This document shows positions 61,014 to 64,000 of a stretch of DNA of 64,000 nt, one piece after another. Below the pieces are notes generated by a model. It searched no databases. It was not told the DNA's origin and saw only the letters and a list, made by a program, of their open reading frames with translations. How positions within the stretch are numbered: the stretch's first letter is position 1; every line of letters starts with the position of its first letter. Both the position numbers and the translations under genes were made by a program. This DNA is from Cyclobacteriaceae bacterium (GTDB taxonomy: Bacteria; Bacteroidota; Bacteroidia; Cytophagales; Cyclobacteriaceae): positions 1 to 64,000 of the forward strand of contig CATQIH010000017.1 of the NCBI GenBank assembly GCA_958296015.1. Reading direction: 5' to 3'.

Positions 61014-61679
61014 TTAGTTTAAATGTGCTATGGATTGGCAGTATCGGTAGGCACGTTCATTGAGATCAGCCATACTACCCAATGCATTGCCAAAGGTCTT
61101 CTCTTTGGCTTTTTTGACATGCGTGGTAAAGTGAGTGAAACCATTAAATAGGCCCCACACATTCTTGCCAAGGTCAAAACATTCTCGGTGGATGCTGGCT
61201 GAGGCTTGTTGATATAAATTTTTTTTACGAGTACTAACGGAAGGCTGCCTAGCGTGGAGATGCCCAGCCGTCTCCTGTAACCGAATGTTCATCACCTCGG
61301 CAATGGCTTCATCAATGGTATCAAGTTCTATAGGTGCATTCAAAAACCGCTCAAAGTCTTCATATAGCAATTTGTTTTGCTGCAAATAAGCATCAAAGCT
61401 ATGTAATAGTTTATCGATCCGTTCCTGACTGTTGATCGTGTGGCTCACGGAGAACTGCTGATTGCGTTTTGTAAACTGATTGGCACAGCGAAGCATTACC
61501 GAAGTGTTGCCAATCCAGAAACTACTGCTATAATCGTGAGAGTTGCCAATCAAAAGATAATCTTTGAGCTTATAACCTGCTACTTCGTTTTCTTCGGGGT
61601 TCTGCAAAAAGGCTAATACTTTTCTGCCATGCTGGTATGTATCGTAGCCTGCTATCTTGAAGCCGGTTTGTTCTGCTAA
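61014..61679 (-). pseudogene. DUF932 (plasmid/phage-type) protein, N-terminus removed by an IS
   Basis: The sequence from the IS edge encodes the C-terminal two thirds of a DUF932 protein: GYDTYQHGRKVLAFLQNPE, DYLLIGNSHDYSSSFWIGNT, VMLRCANQFTK, FSVSHTINSQERIDKLLHSF and LGKNVWGLFNGFTHFTTHVK. DUF932 proteins are widespread on plasmids and phages, with no clear function. The first 10 codons of the apparent frame (61709 start, MLCILFIDKS) come from the ISAzo13-like element. The natural N-terminus is not found on the other side of the IS. Confidence 0.75.
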
Positions 61680-62984
61680 GGATTTGTCAATAAATAAAAT
61701 GCACAACATTTAGAATTAATTAGTTACCTTTGAAATAAAAACAATGGAGACTGATGAGGTTATCAAAACACGTATAAACACCATTTTACCCATTTTGAAT
61801 GAGCGACAAGCCAGGATTTATTTATCTGCTGAGGCTGCAAGTATCGGCTGGGGCGGCAAGTCTTTAATTGCCAAGTTATCATCTGTAACACGGCGGACAA
61901 TAGCCAAAGGTGGGATGGAGTCTTTTGATGCGGAAGATTCTGTTTTCATGGCCCGTATTCGGAAAGTAGGAGGTGGAAGAAAAAAAGTCATAGAACACCA
62001 GCCCCAGATGCTAGAAGCCATCCAGGGTTTAGTTTCGCCCCATACGATGGGCAACCCAATGAACCCGTTGATGTGGACCAGCAAAAGTATCAGAAAGATA
62101 TTAGCGGAATTAACAGAATTAAAATATAAGGTTAGCCATGAAGTGGTTCGCCAATGTCTGATTGAACTGGGGTATAGTCTTCAGGCAAATAAGAAAACGT
62201 ATGAAGGGGCTAAGAATGAAGATAGGGATCAACAATTTGAGTACATCAACAGCACGGCCATTTCATTTATGAACGAGAATTGTCCTGTAATTTCGGTGGA
62301 TTGTAAAAAGAAGGAACTCATCGGCAACTACAAAAATAACGGACAGGAATGGGAAGTTAAAAAACAGCCAATAGCGGTAAAGGTCTATGATTTTATAGAC
62401 AAGGAATTAGGGAAAGCTGTGCCCTATGGCATTTATGATATGGCTAAAAATGAAGGCTTTGTAAATGTAGGTATTAGTAGTGATACCGCAGAATTCGCAG
62501 TACATTCAATCCGTACCTGGTGGTTGGAAATGGGGAAACAACAGTATGGGATGCGAAAAAAATATACATAACAGCCGATAGTGGCGGCAGTAATAGTGTA
62601 CGGGGGCGGTTATGGAAAACGGAGCTGCAAAAATTAGCGACACAAACAGGTTTAGAAATAAGTATTTCTCATTTTCCGCCAGGAACAAGTAAATGGAACA
62701 AACCGGGTCGCCGGGCGATAGAACATCGGTTATTTTCCTACATATCCAAAAACTGGAGAGCAAAACCATTGACAAGCATTGAAGTCATAGTGAATTTAAT
62801 AGCAAATACAACCACAGAAAAAGGGTTGACAGTACAAGCCAAAGTAGACGATAAACAATACAAAAAAGGCCTAAAAATATCAGATGAAGAAATGAGAGCC
62901 ATAAGTATTGATAGAAGCAATTTTAGGGGAGAATGGAATTACAAAATTCTACCAAAATTGTAAATGTTATTTGTTGACAATCAC
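61680..62984 (+). mobile_element. ISAzo13-family insertion sequence, copy 2
   Basis: The element has the same ends as copy 1 and is 1,305 bp, one base shorter. TAA lies at both flanks (61677-61679 and 62985-62987). Apart from the single-base deletion in the transposase the copies look identical. Confidence 0.82.
61744..62963 (+). pseudogene. ISAzo13-family transposase, copy 2, 1-nt frameshift
   Basis: The sequence is the same as 21098-22318, except that GGGG after CAGTAT is GGG here (near 62,550). This breaks the frame between GKQQYG and DAKKIYITADSGG, before the second catalytic Asp. If real, this copy cannot make transposase but may move in trans. Confidence 0.85.
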
Positions 62985-62987
62985 TAA

Positions 62988-63229
62988 CTCTACTTTGTCA
63001 CTTATAGGAATAGGTATCTAGCTACGTATATGTTATTTAAATAATTATACTAACAGGCAATATTACATGGAGATCTACCGTTTTGCGAGGGCTTATAGGA
63101 GCGGCGTTATTATCCCACTCTAATCAGCTATTGGAAATTAGTATTCAGACTACTTAACATAAACCGGCCTTATACACGTGCAAATATTTACAGTTTTACA
63201 CACTTTTGTAAATGCTATTCCGCAGTGAC
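62988..63229. other. Gap with no recognised gene
   Basis: The 242 bp right of the IS hold no open frame of note and no sequence continuing the DUF932 gene. Confidence 0.4.
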
Positions 63230-63613
63230 TCATTTCACCAAAATTATTCCCAATGGTGTCTTTAAGGTATAATAATTCGATGCAAGGCAAAAAGTATCTT
63301 GAAGGCAAATCAGGTACGCTGTGCTATCGCTAGTAACGTTCCAATTTTGTATATCGGCTTTATCAAGAGATTCTGGAATGTACTTTATACCTTTCAGATA
63401 GCGAATAGCATCATTCAGCGACTCATCAGTCAACATTTTTTTCTTCAAATAACCTTCTCTGGTAGAGAACAATTTGTCTGGCTTAATTAAATTAATTAGC
63501 CCTTGCCTACTTTGTTGGCTTTCGTACATTTCATGGATTGCACTATATAATCCCCCTACACAGAGCAGGTAGACAATAGGTAGCAATCCAAGAAATGATC
63601 TTTTTTTCATCAT
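63230..63613 (-). CDS. Small membrane-anchored hypothetical protein
   Basis: The 127-residue protein has an N-terminal hydrophobic segment (SFLGLLPIVYLLCVGGLY) that could be a signal anchor, and a soluble part (DESLNDAIRYLKGIKYIPES; TFCLASNYYTLKTPLGIILV). No family is recognised. It lies 8 bp after the next gene on the same strand, so they form an operon. Confidence 0.55.
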   Translation of the reverse strand: MMKKRSFLGLLPIVYLLCVGGLYSAIHEMYESQQSRQGLINLIKPDKLFSTREGYLKKKMLTDESLNDAIRYLKGIKYIPESLDKADIQNWNVTSDSTAYLICLQDTFCLASNYYTLKTPLGIILVK

Positions 63614-63621
63614 CAGATAGG

Positions 63622-63999
63622 TTAAGGGGTTGCCGTATAGCTTTTTTGAAAGTTTTCTGAAGGAGGTTGATCCTCTGAGCTAAGCATGATTTCTTTTGTA
63701 TCAATAAGCTCATCATTCTTCCAGACTAAGAACTCAACTGTTATTTCGTCCGGCGATAACCAGTCATCCTGCCAAGCCCTAGTGGGTATCCATCCCAGCG
63801 TGATATTGATAGACACTTCTCTGACCGTCATTTTGGTTTCTATAGCATAGTTAGGATCAGTAAGGCTGTCTGTGCTTAGATATGTAGGCACTGTTTGCTT
63901 GCTGTCAACCTATACAAAATCTTCGCTGCTGGCTAGATTGGTGTCATAGGTAAACATCTTGGTAAACCCTTCCAGGTCGCCCTTCTGTGTATAGCTAAT
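63622..63999 (-). pseudogene. Hypothetical protein, partial, with in-frame TAG
   Basis: From the right edge the frame reads ISYTQKGDLEGFTKMFTYDT ... SSEDFV, then TAG (63910-63912), then VDSKQTVPTYLSTDSLTDPN and on to a stop at 63622. The sequence on both sides looks coding in the same frame, so the TAG is a nonsense mutation or a base error (for example TGG to TAG). No domain is recognised. The gene continues beyond the window. Confidence 0.5.
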
Positions 64000-64000
64000 G

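Overview
The window looks like an insertion-sequence-rich, heavily rearranged region from a member of the Bacteroidota, most likely a Cytophagales-type bacterium (inference). The basis is a type IX secretion (T9SS) sorting domain on a large protease, Bacteroidota-style RHS/YD-repeat proteins with a DUF6443-like region, Bacteroidota mobilization proteins (MobC/TraG-like, a DUF5712/MobB-like relaxase, a BfmA/BtgA-like protein), and families GH28, GH92, GH2 and GH31. No rRNA, tRNA or CRISPR array was found.

Layout. 0-4.7 kb: end of a quinone oxidoreductase, a broken AraC regulator, a small redox-type cluster (cupin, AhpD-like, DJ-1/PfpI lipoprotein) and a divergent MocR-type regulator. 4.7-21 kb: a carbohydrate-degradation island in decay. 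Intact GH28 and GH92 enzymes lie among broken GH28, GH31 and GH2 genes, an FG-GAP protein truncated at both ends, a chimeric GH28/ATPase junction, a Crp/Fnr stump and IS3, IS30, ISAs1-like and ISAzo13-like elements. 22-44 kb: a polymorphic-toxin (RHS) locus on the minus strand. 44-51 kb: a divergent coiled-coil/beta-barrel envelope protein and a 1,769-residue M6 metalloprotease with leucine-rich repeats, Ig-like repeats and a T9SS tail. 51-61.7 kb: a plasmid- or mobile-element-like block with mobilization genes, an AT-rich candidate origin/centromere, a ParA pair, a phosphoribosyltransferase-like gene with a small overlapping partner, an XRE-like regulator, a DUF6166 protein and a DUF932 protein cut by a second ISAzo13-like copy. 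63-64 kb: two small genes, one with an in-frame stop.

The most interesting part is 22-44 kb. Two RHS-type proteins (40219-43797 and 37295-40195) are followed by an in-frame fusion of an esterase, malectin-like modules and an SGNH hydrolase to the C-terminal half of an RHS protein. After it come three RHS tips, each with 1.2-1.35 kb of near-identical RHS core, a different C-terminal toxin candidate carrying an HExx(G/S)H(G/A) motif, and an adjacent or overlapping lipoprotein gene that is the likely immunity partner. The two downstream tips have a stop codon exactly at their upstream boundary and no early start, so they look like a silent reservoir for recombination. The third immunity gene is split by an ISAs1-like element whose 10-bp target duplication can be read directly. 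I propose a set of lipoprotein-neutralised, metal-dependent RHS toxins.

Caution: many genes carry 1-nt frameshifts, several in short homopolymers. Some pseudogenes may therefore be sequencing errors rather than real decay.
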